Positions 24,486 through 32,444 of a DNA stretch of 32,444 bases are shown here, one piece after another. The notes beneath the pieces were generated by a model. That model was not told the DNA's origin. It saw nothing but the letters and a program-made list of their open reading frames with translations, and did no database searches. The position numbers and the translations under genes were made by a program. Source of the stretch: Acinetobacter baumannii (GTDB lineage: Bacteria > Pseudomonadota > Gammaproteobacteria > Pseudomonadales > Moraxellaceae). The stretch is taken from positions 1-32,444 of the forward strand of contig NZ_JADVOP010000044.1 of NCBI RefSeq assembly GCF_016508585.1, given 5' to 3'. How positions within the stretch are numbered: position 1 is the first letter of the stretch; each line of letters begins with the position of its first letter.

Positions 24486-26029
24486 ACCACCACCTTTGCC
24501 AAGTTCTCAGCAATGGCTTGATTGAGCTTTGCTTCCTCGGCAAGCTGTGCCTCAAACTCAGCCTTTAAGCTTGTAAAGCGTTCCTTAAAGTCAAACTCAT
24601 CTTCATCATCAGCTAAACCAACATAACGACCTGGAGTCAGTACATAGTCAAGCTCAGCCACTTTCTCAAGAGGTACAGATGCACAGAAGCCTGCGACATC
24701 TTCATACATGCCGTCTTTATTACGCCAATTATGGTAAGTCTCTGTAATCAGCTTAATGTCATCATCAGACAAAACTTTGGTTCTGCGATTAATCAGATGT
24801 CCTAAGTTACGTGCATCGATAAACAGAATTTCATTACTACGATCTTGATACTTGGTTGAACCCACACGGTCACGACGCATAAACCATAAAGCAGCAGGAA
24901 TCTGAGTATTCAGGAACAACTTGGCAGGTAAATTCACAATACAGTCGATCACATTGGCATCATTTACCAAAGCCTTTCGGATTTCACCTTCACCACTGGT
25001 TTTGGAGGTGAGGGCACCTTTAGCTAGAACGACACCAGCTTGTCCTTTTGGTGACATGTGATAAAGAAAATGCTGCATCCACGCAAAGTTAGCATTACCT
25101 GCAGGCGGTGTACCTAATTGCCAGCGAGCATCACCCACTAATTGCTCACCACTCCAATCAGAAACGTTGAAGGGTGGGTTAGCAATGATGTAATCTGCCT
25201 TGAGGTCTTTGTGTGCATCATTGAGAAAAGAACCCTCAGAGTTCCATTTCACATGCTCTGAGTTAATGCCACGAATGGCTAAGTTCATCTTGGCAAGTCG
25301 CCAAGTGGTCTGGTTGCTCTCTTGACCATAAATCGAGATGTCATCAATGAGTCCTTGATGAGATTCTACAAATTTCTCCGACTGAACGAACATACCGCCA
25401 GAACCACAGCAAGGGTCGAATACACGTCCCTTATAAGGTTCTAACATTTCGACCAATAAACCCACAATCGACTTTGGCGTATAGAACTGACCGCCTTGCT
25501 TACCTTCAGCTAAAGCAAACTCACCTAAGAAATACTCAAATACATGACCTAATACATCGGCAGAACGAGACTTGGTATCACCCAATGCAATATTGCCGAT
25601 CATATCGATCAGCTCACCTAAACTAGTAGGATCAAGATTTTGACGTGCGTAGACTTTTGGAAGTACACCCTTAAGCTGAGGATTGTCATTCTCAATCGAT
25701 TCCATCGCAGCATCGACAATTACCCCAATAGAGGGTTGCTTGGCTTGTTCGAGTAGATAAGACCAACGAGCTGCTTCAGGAACAAAGAAGACATTATATG
25801 CGGTGTATTCATCTCGATCTTCTGGATCTGCACCTGCAAACTCACCTTGACCATCGACTAATTTCTTATAGTGTTCTTCGAATGAATCACTGATGTATTT
25901 GAGAAAGATCAAACCAAGGACGACATGTTTATATTCGGCAGCATCAATATTCTTTCGAAGTTTATCCGCTGACTTCCAAAGTACGACCTCAATTGGTTCT
26001 TGTTTTATTTGCTTTGGAGTACGAGCCAT
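24482..26029 (-). CDS. hsdM: Type I restriction-modification N6-adenine methyltransferase subunit
   Basis: 515 residues from the ATG at 26029 (MARTPKQ); a TTG 18 bp earlier is in frame but less likely. The N-terminal HsdM helical domain (about 10-140) is followed by the methyltransferase fold. SAM-binding motif I is FDPCCGSGG at 204-212 and catalytic motif IV is NPPF at 284-287, the form for adenine-N6 methylation. The C-terminal helices are typical for contact with HsdS. It protects host DNA and forms the M2S core. It is the first gene of the locus; the upstream region contains an 8-bp inverted repeat. Confidence 0.96.
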   Translation of the reverse strand: MARTPKQIKQEPIEVVLWKSADKLRKNIDAAEYKHVVLGLIFLKYISDSFEEHYKKLVDGQGEFAGADPEDRDEYTAYNVFFVPEAARWSYLLEQAKQPSIGVIVDAAMESIENDNPQLKGVLPKVYARQNLDPTSLGELIDMIGNIALGDTKSRSADVLGHVFEYFLGEFALAEGKQGGQFYTPKSIVGLLVEMLEPYKGRVFDPCCGSGGMFVQSEKFVESHQGLIDDISIYGQESNQTTWRLAKMNLAIRGINSEHVKWNSEGSFLNDAHKDLKADYIIANPPFNVSDWSGEQLVGDARWQLGTPPAGNANFAWMQHFLYHMSPKGQAGVVLAKGALTSKTSGEGEIRKALVNDANVIDCIVNLPAKLFLNTQIPAALWFMRRDRVGSTKYQDRSNEILFIDARNLGHLINRRTKVLSDDDIKLITETYHNWRNKDGMYEDVAGFCASVPLEKVAELDYVLTPGRYVGLADDEDEFDFKERFTSLKAEFEAQLAEEAKLNQAIAENLAKVVV

Positions 26030-26049
26030 AGTGTTTGTGAATCCCAATA

Positions 26050-26072
26050 AATCATCATTTTATGTGATGATT
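26050..26072. promoter_or_regulatory. Inverted repeat upstream of hsdM
   Basis: AATCATCA (26050-26057) mirrored as TGATGATT (26065-26072), 20 bp before the hsdM ATG and within the probable promoter or leader. An operator or leader hairpin; no C-protein gene is seen nearby. Confidence 0.45.
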
Positions 26073-26192
26073 ATAATAGATCGTCTAGTCAAAATACTAG
26101 GAAAAACATAACAGCCTGATATATTTTCTTTATCGAAAAAATACTAAAAATACAATGATATGAAGTCTATATTTTCAATATTGAGATAGATT

Positions 26193-26436
26193 GCGGTCAA
26201 CTACTTTGTACACAAAGCAAGCATGGTCTTTGCGGTCTATAAAAAAATCCTTGCATTTCTGCGGTCTATCTTTGCGGGACCGCAGTGGACAGCGGTCTTT
26301 TTGCGGTTTTTGTATATTTTTTCAACAAAAAATATCTTATTATTCTTATATCTAGAAAAACTCGCATTTGGCTCATCTTCGTCTAAGAAAAGTCGAAAGC
26401 CTTAGTTTTCTTACACTTCCAAATTTATACGCGGTC
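26193..26436. repeat. GCGGTC repeat cluster beside the right attachment site
   Basis: GCGGTC at 26193, 26232, 26261, 26292 and 26431, reverse GACCGC at 26278, and ATGGTC at 26223; several continue as GCGGTCTAT. The 470-bp region from 26048 to 26518 carries no supported gene. The motif resembles the GGTCYAT cluster just inside the left end of the island, which suggests arm-type or excisionase binding sites. Confidence 0.65.
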
Positions 26437-26518
26437 TTCTTGATTTTATTCGCTTCGGCCATTCAACATAAATATAAAACATTGTTTTATATAATAAAAT
26501 AATTAAAACTTGTCTCCG

Positions 26519-26605
26519 CTCATAATCCGTTGGTCCCCAGTTCAAGTCTGGGCGGGCCCACCATATCAAACCTCATAGATTATTGATTTATGAGGTTTTT
26601 TATTG
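26519..26605 (+). repeat. Right 87-bp attachment repeat (tRNA 3' part plus terminator)
   Basis: A perfect copy of 7242-7328: anticodon loop with CAT, T arm, acceptor 3' strand with CCA ending at 26563, and the terminator hairpin with T-run. Upstream bases (CTCCG) cannot form the 5' anticodon stem, so it is only a tRNA fragment. It marks the right end of the 19.3-kb island. Confidence 0.93.
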
Positions 26606-27113
26606 GCTGAACGTTTTGATATATTCAATTTTCAGGTTCATTTGATCATCAATAATCTTTTAAAATCTCTTTTCCTCTTTCATATTCTAGGTTTTAAACT
26701 AGACATAACGTCTTACTTGCCTCACATGAGTGGAAGCATATTTATTCAAGATTAATTTTATCGGATATAAGTAATTGGAAAAAAGATCCGAAAGAATTGT
26801 ATTTTATTATTTATTTCTAATGGATTAGATTGATTAGTAGATAGTCAGGAGGATGCATATAAAAAGTTTTTTAGAAAATAAACACCCTGATATAACTAAA
26901 TCCTCGAAGAAACTCGTGAATTTTAAATAGTTTGAACACTCATATGGATTAAAGTTTTCCAATTTTTAAGTGCGGTATATGTATAAAGATCATGATTTTG
27001 AATTAAAATTTAAATTTGCTCAGGCTTATCAGCTTATTTATTGTTTTAAATCAATAAACAGCTCCTGAGTAGAACTGATTACTTCCATATCTAGAAAAGG
27101 GTACTTGCGTTAA
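26606..27113. other. A/T-rich intergenic region right of the island
   Basis: 508 bp with no coding region I can support and no clear repeat. GC is very low. It holds whatever promoter serves the gene at 27114. Confidence 0.4.
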
Positions 27114-27719
27114 ATGATACCAACAAAGATAACTGTACTTGCAAAATTAATCTGTTTTCTTCAATTATTAATGATAATGAGCTTTTGTTATGCAGGTGAT
27201 TGGCAGAAGCAGATTATTTCGGATAATTTCAAAGCGGTCGATAGTTTGAGGCTTTATAGCGATTCTGGCCATGAGGCAATTAGGCTATATCAGAAAGAAG
27301 GAAGTTTTGCTAAAGCACTGGGTTATCATGAAAAAGCTGTATTTTTAACGCTTTCCGTCACATTAAATGATGATTCGGGGGGCAACAAAACAGAACAACT
27401 CATTGATTCTAGTCAGCCTATATATGTCAGTGTGGATGGCGGTATGAATCAAAAAATGCAATCAACAGACTTTGCAGATGAGGGATTAAAAGCCATGCAA
27501 ATTTTGTTTGTTGCGACCAATCCTCAGGAATCCTGCGGATTGATGGAAGCGTTAATACATTCTAAAAAATTTACAATCAGTTACCAACAGTTTGATTCTC
27601 CTAAAAAAGTTAACATTAATTTTACAACTCCTGAAAAAAATGAGTTGATCTATGAACTGTTTAAGTTGGATCAGGCGAAAGACTGCCTAAAATCGAAAAG
27701 ATCATCAACAGAATCTTGA
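27114..27719 (+). CDS. Exported protein of unknown function (201 aa)
   Basis: The N terminus, through LAKLICFLQLLMIMSFCYA, is a long Sec signal peptide with cleavage likely before GDW. The mature part is about 170 residues, mixed alpha/beta, with Cys in ESCGLM and KDCLKS that may pair. SD is weak (AAAAGGG about 13 nt upstream). It is a single gene just outside the island and is followed by a bidirectional hairpin. Not recognised. Confidence 0.7.
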   Translation: MIPTKITVLAKLICFLQLLMIMSFCYAGDWQKQIISDNFKAVDSLRLYSDSGHEAIRLYQKEGSFAKALGYHEKAVFLTLSVTLNDDSGGNKTEQLIDSSQPIYVSVDGGMNQKMQSTDFADEGLKAMQILFVATNPQESCGLMEALIHSKKFTISYQQFDSPKKVNINFTTPEKNELIYELFKLDQAKDCLKSKRSSTES

Positions 27720-27775
27720 GCGTATTCTTATTTCAGTTATTTGAAATTAAAGATTTTATAGATCAATTCTAAAAA

Positions 27776-27808
27776 ATGAACTTCAACTTGAATAATTTTG
27801 AAGTTCAT
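27776..27808. terminator. Bidirectional hairpin between convergent genes
   Basis: ATGAACTTCAA (27776-27786) pairs with TTGAAGTTCAT (27798-27808). On the minus strand six T follow, so it suits termination of the leftward MFS gene as well as the rightward gene. Confidence 0.65.
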
Positions 27809-27991
27809 AAGAGATTTAAAGTGAAAAATGCGCTGTCTCAAATCATTTAAAAAACATCATTTAATCTAAAAAGACTGAATCTAAAAGACTTTTCAAAGGA
27901 AGCATTGTTTTTTCTATTATTAGGATTCAAGTCTCATGATTTATTTTTAATGAAAGGTTATTAGCTGTATTGACTGATTTTAAGCTGACAA

Positions 27992-29179
27992 TCATTGATC
28001 ATGTCTTAAACGGTAATGTCCAAATATTGCAAGGATAAACACGACTGCACCTGCACCCAAGGCAATCAAGAATCCATAATCCAAACCATAATGATCGAGC
28101 ATTTGTCCAGAGCTTGCCGCACCCAATGCAACACCAATATTTAGTCCAGCCAATAACCATGTCATCGCCTCAGTTAAGCGATGTTTAGGGACAAGACGTT
28201 CTACCAATGACATTGCTACAATCATTGTCGGTGCAAAAAATATTCCAGCCACAAACACAGCACATGTCAGGATAATGATACTGTCGATCCAGACTAAGGG
28301 AAGGGTTGCTAGAGCTGTAGCAGCTCCGCCACATAATAAAAGTCGATGTAAGGGGATTGAGAGTTTTATTGCGCCGAACCACAGACCGGATAGACATGAT
28401 CCCAGAGCATAAGCAGAGAGCACTAGACTCGCGGTGGCTGGTTGAGAAACTGCCTCAGCAAAGGCGACACTCACGATATCCACAGTACCCACAATAACGC
28501 CCATGCTCAGCATAAATAAAGTAAGCAAACGTATATTTGCGACTCGGATAAGCGATCTGGAATTCGACGGGTGAGTATTTAACCGATCCAATTCAGGTTC
28601 GGTTGCACGTTGCAGAACCAATACAATAACGCCAATAATCAACAATATGATCGCAACGATTAAGCTGGCTTGAGGAAATAAAATAATAGATAAGCCTACA
28701 GATAAAGGCGGTCCAATAATAAATGATATTTCATCGAGTACAGTTTCTAAGGAATAAGCCGTCTTTAGTCTGAAGTGATCCCGATAAATTTCTGTCCAGC
28801 GTGCTCTCACCATTGCAGATATGCTTGGCATAAAACCTGCCAAAAATGCTCCAATAAATAAGATCCAATCAGCAGTCTGTTTCCAAGCGCTATAAATCAG
28901 GATAACAAAACCAACGCTGCTGATGATCGTTGCGACTGGAAGTATGCGACTTTGTCCATAGTGATCCACCAGCTTTGATGTGTGGGGTGAAATCAGCGCA
29001 TAAGTTAAGACAAATGTAGCTGATACTATACCTGCAAGGGCATAACTATCATACAGCTTAGAAACCATGAGGATGATTCCAATACTGCTCATCGGCAAAG
29101 CAATACGTGCAATTAAACCTGCCACTGTGAATGTAGTCGTATGGCGTTTTAAAAATAAATCTCGATATGCATCAATCAT
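27992..29179 (-). CDS. MFS-family transporter
   Basis: 395 residues with about 12 hydrophobic helices and a short hydrophilic central loop (ATEPELDRLNTHPSNSRSLI). The loop between helices 2 and 3 has KLVDHYGQSRILP, in the position of MFS motif A. Probably a proton-driven exporter. AGGAAG SD before the ATG. It is divergent from a TetR gene, and the spacer has three operator copies, so export of a small molecule sensed by that regulator is the natural reading. Substrate unknown. Confidence 0.88.
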   Translation of the reverse strand: MIDAYRDLFLKRHTTTFTVAGLIARIALPMSSIGIILMVSKLYDSYALAGIVSATFVLTYALISPHTSKLVDHYGQSRILPVATIISSVGFVILIYSAWKQTADWILFIGAFLAGFMPSISAMVRARWTEIYRDHFRLKTAYSLETVLDEISFIIGPPLSVGLSIILFPQASLIVAIILLIIGVIVLVLQRATEPELDRLNTHPSNSRSLIRVANIRLLTLFMLSMGVIVGTVDIVSVAFAEAVSQPATASLVLSAYALGSCLSGLWFGAIKLSIPLHRLLLCGGAATALATLPLVWIDSIIILTCAVFVAGIFFAPTMIVAMSLVERLVPKHRLTEAMTWLLAGLNIGVALGAASSGQMLDHYGLDYGFLIALGAGAVVFILAIFGHYRLRHDQ

Positions 29180-29231
29180 TCGGTCTTCCTAAAAATGATT
29201 TCTTGTAAAGCTACAAGGATTTTGTAAAATA

Positions 29232-29299
29232 CATACGCTGCGTATGAATAAAGCATACAATCATACGTAGCGTATGTAAATATTCATACGAAATGTATG
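29232..29299. promoter_or_regulatory. Three TetR-type operators between the MFS and regulator genes
   Basis: CATACGCTGCGTATG (29232-29246, perfect), CATACGTAGCGTATG (29262-29276) and CATACGAAATGTATG (29285-29299): CATACG-N3-CGTATG half-sites. They lie in the 133-bp divergent promoter region; the third sits just before the regulator's SD. The regulator probably represses both genes. Confidence 0.85.
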
Positions 29300-29312
29300 T
29301 AAGGAGTTTTTG

Positions 29313-29897
29313 ATGGTCCGTCGTACCCGTGCTGAAATGGAACAAACCCGAGCTGCTTTGATTGCAATGGCACGTATAGTGTTTAGTGAAAAAGGCTATG
29401 CAGAGACGTCAATGGATGATTTGACTGCTCAAGCAGGCTTTACCCGTGGTGCGCTCTATCATCATTTCGGCGATAAGAAAGGGCTTTTAGCAGCGGTTGT
29501 GAAACAAATTGATGGCGAGATGGATCATCAGTTACAGTTGATTTCTGATCATGCTGAAAATACTTGGCTTGGTTTTAGCCAACGTTGCCACCGTTATTTA
29601 GACATGGCTCTAGAGCCAGAGTTTCAACGTATTGTTCTCCTTGATGCCCGTGCAGTTTTAGCTGGAAGCTCATTGGAGTCACAAAAAGCCTGTATTCACT
29701 CGATGCAAAAACAGATTGAAAAACTTCTTCAAGAAAATGTGATTGAAACTGTTGACCCACAAGCAATGGCTTCTTTAATTTATGGCAGTCTAACGGAAAC
29801 AGCATTTTGGATTGCTGATGGCGGTGATAATGTGCAAAGATTAGTACATGCACGAGCAGCTTTAGATTTATTATTACGAGGGCTGTTGATCAAGTAA
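29313..29897 (+). CDS. TetR/AcrR-family repressor
   Basis: 194 residues from the ATG at 29313 behind AAGGAG. The N-terminal HTH has the standard pattern FSEKGYAETSMDDLTAQAGF followed by TRGALYHHFGDKKGLL. The C-terminal helical domain has AcrR-like features (RCHRYLDMALEPEFQRIVLL) for binding a ligand. Divergent from the MFS gene with three operators between. Likely derepresses the exporter when its ligand is bound. Confidence 0.92.
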   Translation: MVRRTRAEMEQTRAALIAMARIVFSEKGYAETSMDDLTAQAGFTRGALYHHFGDKKGLLAAVVKQIDGEMDHQLQLISDHAENTWLGFSQRCHRYLDMALEPEFQRIVLLDARAVLAGSSLESQKACIHSMQKQIEKLLQENVIETVDPQAMASLIYGSLTETAFWIADGGDNVQRLVHARAALDLLLRGLLIK

Positions 29898-30167
29898 AAT
29901 TATGATGTATTTAATCCTGCGGAATATTTTGGATTGTTATAATACGAGAGTTTAATTTTAAGAATTGGATAGCATGTCTATTATGTCCGCTATCTTCATT
30001 TTTAAATTTTTGATTTTTTGCGAAGCGAAAAAAAATTACTCGGGAAAATTTAACAAAGATATTTTATTTAAGTGCTTAAAAGAATTTTAAACAGGTTGCT
30101 CATATTAAGTGATTGGATTATCCGTAGAGTGAATCATTATATAGTTTTACTTTGTTATATGATTTTA

Positions 30168-30194
30168 GAAAGAAGGATATTTTATCCTTCTTTC
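30168..30194 (-). terminator. Hairpin downstream of the barrel protein gene
   Basis: GAAAGAAGGATA (30168-30179) pairs with TATCCTTCTTTC (30183-30194) around TTT. It is 12 bp past the stop of the minus-strand gene. The rest of the 308-bp gap from 29898 holds no gene; a short T/A-flanked hairpin near 30013-30032 may end the TetR transcript. Confidence 0.65.
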
Positions 30195-30205
30195 TATTGT
30201 TAAAA

Positions 30206-30736
30206 TTAGAAGTTATATTTTAATTGAAGATTCACACCATTAAAACCATCAAAAGCGCTAATGTATGTGTATGCTAACTCAGCTGCGATGTTCTTGTTAA
30301 AGTTATAACCGCCACCCGCTTGAATAATCACCCCGGAATCATTTTCACTTTCAGAGACTTTATATCCTAAAAAATGAGCATCTACATCAAGATCAACACG
30401 TGTGTATCCAACCATGCCTTTAGCATAGAAATTGTTTTCCAAAGGATATTTACCCGTTAAAGCAATCCCATAGTATTGAACATCTACATCAGTTTTAATG
30501 CCGATATCTTCAAAATCTTCATCAACTTTAATGTCATTTACTGATTTGTTCCAGAACGCTTCGGCTCCAATATATTGGTTGAATTGAACACCCGCATTGA
30601 GTCCCAAAAAGTGAATATCAACATCATTATCTAAATATGTATAACCAGCGCCTACATAAGGTTGAATTTCAGAATTGGCTGCATGACTGGTTATTGATAG
30701 AGCACCTAAAATAGATACTAAAAGTAATTTTTTCAT
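30206..30736 (-). CDS. Small outer membrane beta-barrel protein (porin-like, OMP_b-brl type)
   Basis: 176 residues. Signal peptide MKKLLLVSILGALSITSHA, cleaved before ANSEI. The mature part alternates beta strands with the look of an 8-stranded barrel (QPYVGAGYTYL, FYAKGMVGYTRVDLD, IIQAGGGYNF), ends in LQLKYNF with the C-terminal Phe needed for BAM-dependent assembly, and is acidic in the loops. GGAAA SD. Single gene with its own hairpin. Substrate or role unknown. Confidence 0.87.
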   Translation of the reverse strand: MKKLLLVSILGALSITSHAANSEIQPYVGAGYTYLDNDVDIHFLGLNAGVQFNQYIGAEAFWNKSVNDIKVDEDFEDIGIKTDVDVQYYGIALTGKYPLENNFYAKGMVGYTRVDLDVDAHFLGYKVSESENDSGVIIQAGGGYNFNKNIAAELAYTYISAFDGFNGVNLQLKYNF

Positions 30737-31132
30737 CTTTTTTCCAAAGTTTAGTCAGTATAGTTGAAAATTTTTAATGATATATATCTGTTTAAAAATT
30801 TTGCATATAATGAGATTGTTGATATGAAATTGCAACAAATTTTAAAAAAATATTGTTTTTGATGTTTTGTTTACTTGATAAGTAGTCGAATTTTATTTTT
30901 TTAATAAGTTTTTTAAATTTGGTTTTTTTGTATTATATTTTTTTAATTGTATTATTTAATTTTACTGTTCAAGTATTTTTATGGAAAAAGAAAATCTATT
31001 TTTTATAAAGTAACGTTGGTTGATCTTGATTGTATAGAGACAGAGTAAGAGAGAAAACTCATTAAAATTACAGATTTTAGAGAATTAAACTTAATTTATT
31101 TTCGAGCGTAATGTATTTTTAATAAGTGATAA
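30737..31132. other. Very A/T-rich intergenic region
   Basis: About 400 bp with long T-runs upstream of the barrel protein gene. No ORF or repeat supported. It should carry the barrel gene promoter. Confidence 0.35.
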
Positions 31133-31170
31133 TTGAAGTCATTTTCTAACGAATATAAAAATGACTTCAA
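31133..31170. terminator. Terminator hairpin after the OmpW-family gene
   Basis: TTGAAGTCATTTT (31133-31145) pairs with AAAATGACTTCAA (31158-31170). It lies 25 bp past the stop of the minus-strand OmpW-family gene. TTTTTAT follows on the plus strand, so it can work in both directions. Confidence 0.75.
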
Positions 31171-31195
31171 TTTTTATGACTTTATAAAGCAAAAA

Positions 31196-32302
31196 TCAGA
31201 AGCGATAACCCACACCAAGATAAGTGATAAGTGGATCAATCTCGATTTTTGTTTTTGCTTGTATTAATTTGGCGTTGTTATTGGTATTCACTACACTGAT
31301 TGTGGCGGTATTATCCAATTTAGCATATGAAATAGAGGCGGTAGCAAACCAATTGGTTTTAAAGTCATAGGTAAAGCCAGCAGTGACAATCGGTGCAAGC
31401 GCGTCTGTTGCATCGACTTTAACTTTCATATTGCCACTCGATGGTTTACCTTCAAGTGAAGCACCGGCATGACCATCATGAATGTTTTGGATCATATGTC
31501 CAGCATTGACCAAATCATTCTTAATTCCTGAATTGATTTTAATGTCATTGAAATAAGCGTACATAACGCCTGCGCCGACGAAAGGTCTAAACTTATTTAC
31601 ACCAGATTTTCCAAAATAATACTGCGCTTGAATTGCAGGTGTCCAGGCTCTTGCAGACGCAGCAGTGTTATAGCGATCTAAATCTGTAATCAAAAGATTG
31701 TTTTTTAAGTATAGATCGCCAACCAAACCCTGAAGCGGTTGAGATGTAGCGGTGAAGGGTGCATATACAGCGCCTTTGCCTTTTAAATCAACTTTAGGTG
31801 GAACACCGCCAATCAATTGAACAGCAACATTGTCTGTAACATTATAGGTAAACATCAAACCGAGGGTATCAACATCTTCAACTTCTAACCCTGCGTTAGA
31901 TGTCCAATTGGCAATACCATTGATTTCAGCAATTCCTGTCAATTGATCAATCAAAGTGGGGTCGTCTGCCATGATAATGTCGAGTAAATCATCAAATAAA
32001 TATCGACCTTCTGTGTTACTTGGGGCATTGAGTAATTCGATGAGTGTTGGGTCCATTGCATTAATGCGAGATTGATCAACATTATCTAAAATAGTCTGAC
32101 CTGAAATTACCCCTACCGCTGCCTTGGTATTTGCACCAACTGAGGTATTGATTCTAAACGGTTGTGCTTTTCCCAGAGAGGTCATATGCAACCAGCCTGT
32201 AGAAACAGAGAAGCGTTTAAAATCTTCAGCTTGACTTACCCCTGCAAGACACATTAGTGAAGTTGTGACGATGGCTTTTTGCAGCATCATTTTTGTTTTC
32301 AT
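31196..32302 (-). CDS. OmpW-family outer membrane protein with long insertion
   Basis: 368 residues from the ATG at 32302, chosen because MKTKMMLQKAIVTTSLMCLA opens a clean signal peptide (cleavage after SQA) and AAGGA is suitably placed. The frame is open to 32374, but the extension is not signal-like. OmpW signatures: VSTGWLHM near the mature start, VEDVDTLGLMFTYNVTDNVA, VQLIGGVPPKVDLKGKG, AQYYFG, FRPFVGAGVMYAYF and the C-terminal YLGVGYRF. It is some 150 residues longer than standard OmpW. The extra part lies mainly between the first strands (about residues 50-130, D/L/I-rich). Forms a small hydrophobic channel in the outer membrane. Confidence 0.9.
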   Translation of the reverse strand: MKTKMMLQKAIVTTSLMCLAGVSQAEDFKRFSVSTGWLHMTSLGKAQPFRINTSVGANTKAAVGVISGQTILDNVDQSRINAMDPTLIELLNAPSNTEGRYLFDDLLDIIMADDPTLIDQLTGIAEINGIANWTSNAGLEVEDVDTLGLMFTYNVTDNVAVQLIGGVPPKVDLKGKGAVYAPFTATSQPLQGLVGDLYLKNNLLITDLDRYNTAASARAWTPAIQAQYYFGKSGVNKFRPFVGAGVMYAYFNDIKINSGIKNDLVNAGHMIQNIHDGHAGASLEGKPSSGNMKVKVDATDALAPIVTAGFTYDFKTNWFATASISYAKLDNTATISVVNTNNNAKLIQAKTKIEIDPLITYLGVGYRF

Positions 32303-32444
32303 TAGATTCATCCTTTTAAAAATCATCATTGTCTTCTTGACAATGAGGTATTTAAAATTACATAAAATAATCAATAAGTAGAGTAAAAACTCTAATTTAT
32401 AAATGTAATTAAGACTAAAAAAGTAATGAAAAATAAAGTATGAA

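Noticed and set aside
26223..26405. A 60-residue ORF in the GCGGTC repeat region
   Set aside because: No convincing SD, low-complexity hydrophobic product, and the DNA is better explained by the repeat cluster.
26193..26436. A CRISPR array
   Set aside because: The repeated unit is only 6-9 bp with irregular spacing and mixed orientation; no cas genes are present.

Overview
The window looks like a chromosomal stretch of a gamma-proteobacterium in Moraxellaceae, most probably Acinetobacter. The basis is low GC with A/T-rich spacers, a long OmpW-type outer membrane protein, a small porin-like barrel, and an IS5-family remnant of a kind common in that genus. This is judged from gene style, not from a database search.

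Layout. (1) 1-5012: the end of a 26-residue-repeat protein, then a minus-strand block of two large dynamin-like GTPases preceded by a short HTH regulator. (2) 5163-5735: a scar in which a broken XRE-type regulator is cut by the left end of an IS3-like element, which is itself cut by a 308-bp internally deleted IS5-family element. (3) 5820-7100: a complete tyrosine integrase reading away from a tRNA-type attachment site. (4) 7242-26605: a 19.3-kb genomic island bounded by perfect 87-bp direct repeats. Each repeat carries the 3' part of a CAU-anticodon tRNA plus its terminator. No intact tRNA is in the window, so this is probably one member of a tandem array of islands whose full tRNA lies outside to the left. 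(5) 26606-32444: ordinary chromosome, with a secreted protein of unknown function, an MFS transporter divergent from its TetR regulator with three matching operators, a small outer membrane barrel and an OmpW-family protein.

Inside the island, the left part (7329-18300) holds structured non-coding DNA near the attachment site, a coiled-coil protein, two convergent XRE regulators with a palindromic operator, a run of small genes of unknown function (two with signal peptides), a second tyrosine recombinase and an SF2 helicase. It ends in a 400-bp non-coding region with a 17-bp inverted repeat and G-tracts. The right part (18309-26029) is a complete type I restriction-modification system, hsdM-hsdS-X-Y-hsdR. 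X is a DUF2939-like membrane-anchored protein and Y is a small membrane/coiled-coil protein. Intrinsic terminators after hsdS and after X divide the locus into separately transcribable units. The two recognition domains of HsdS are near-duplicates of each other.

The strongest candidates for something new are the terminator-partitioned type I system with two membrane-anchored passengers, the dynamin pair with its own regulator next to an integrase, and the recombinase/helicase element core with its clustered GGTC-type repeats at three positions on the island.
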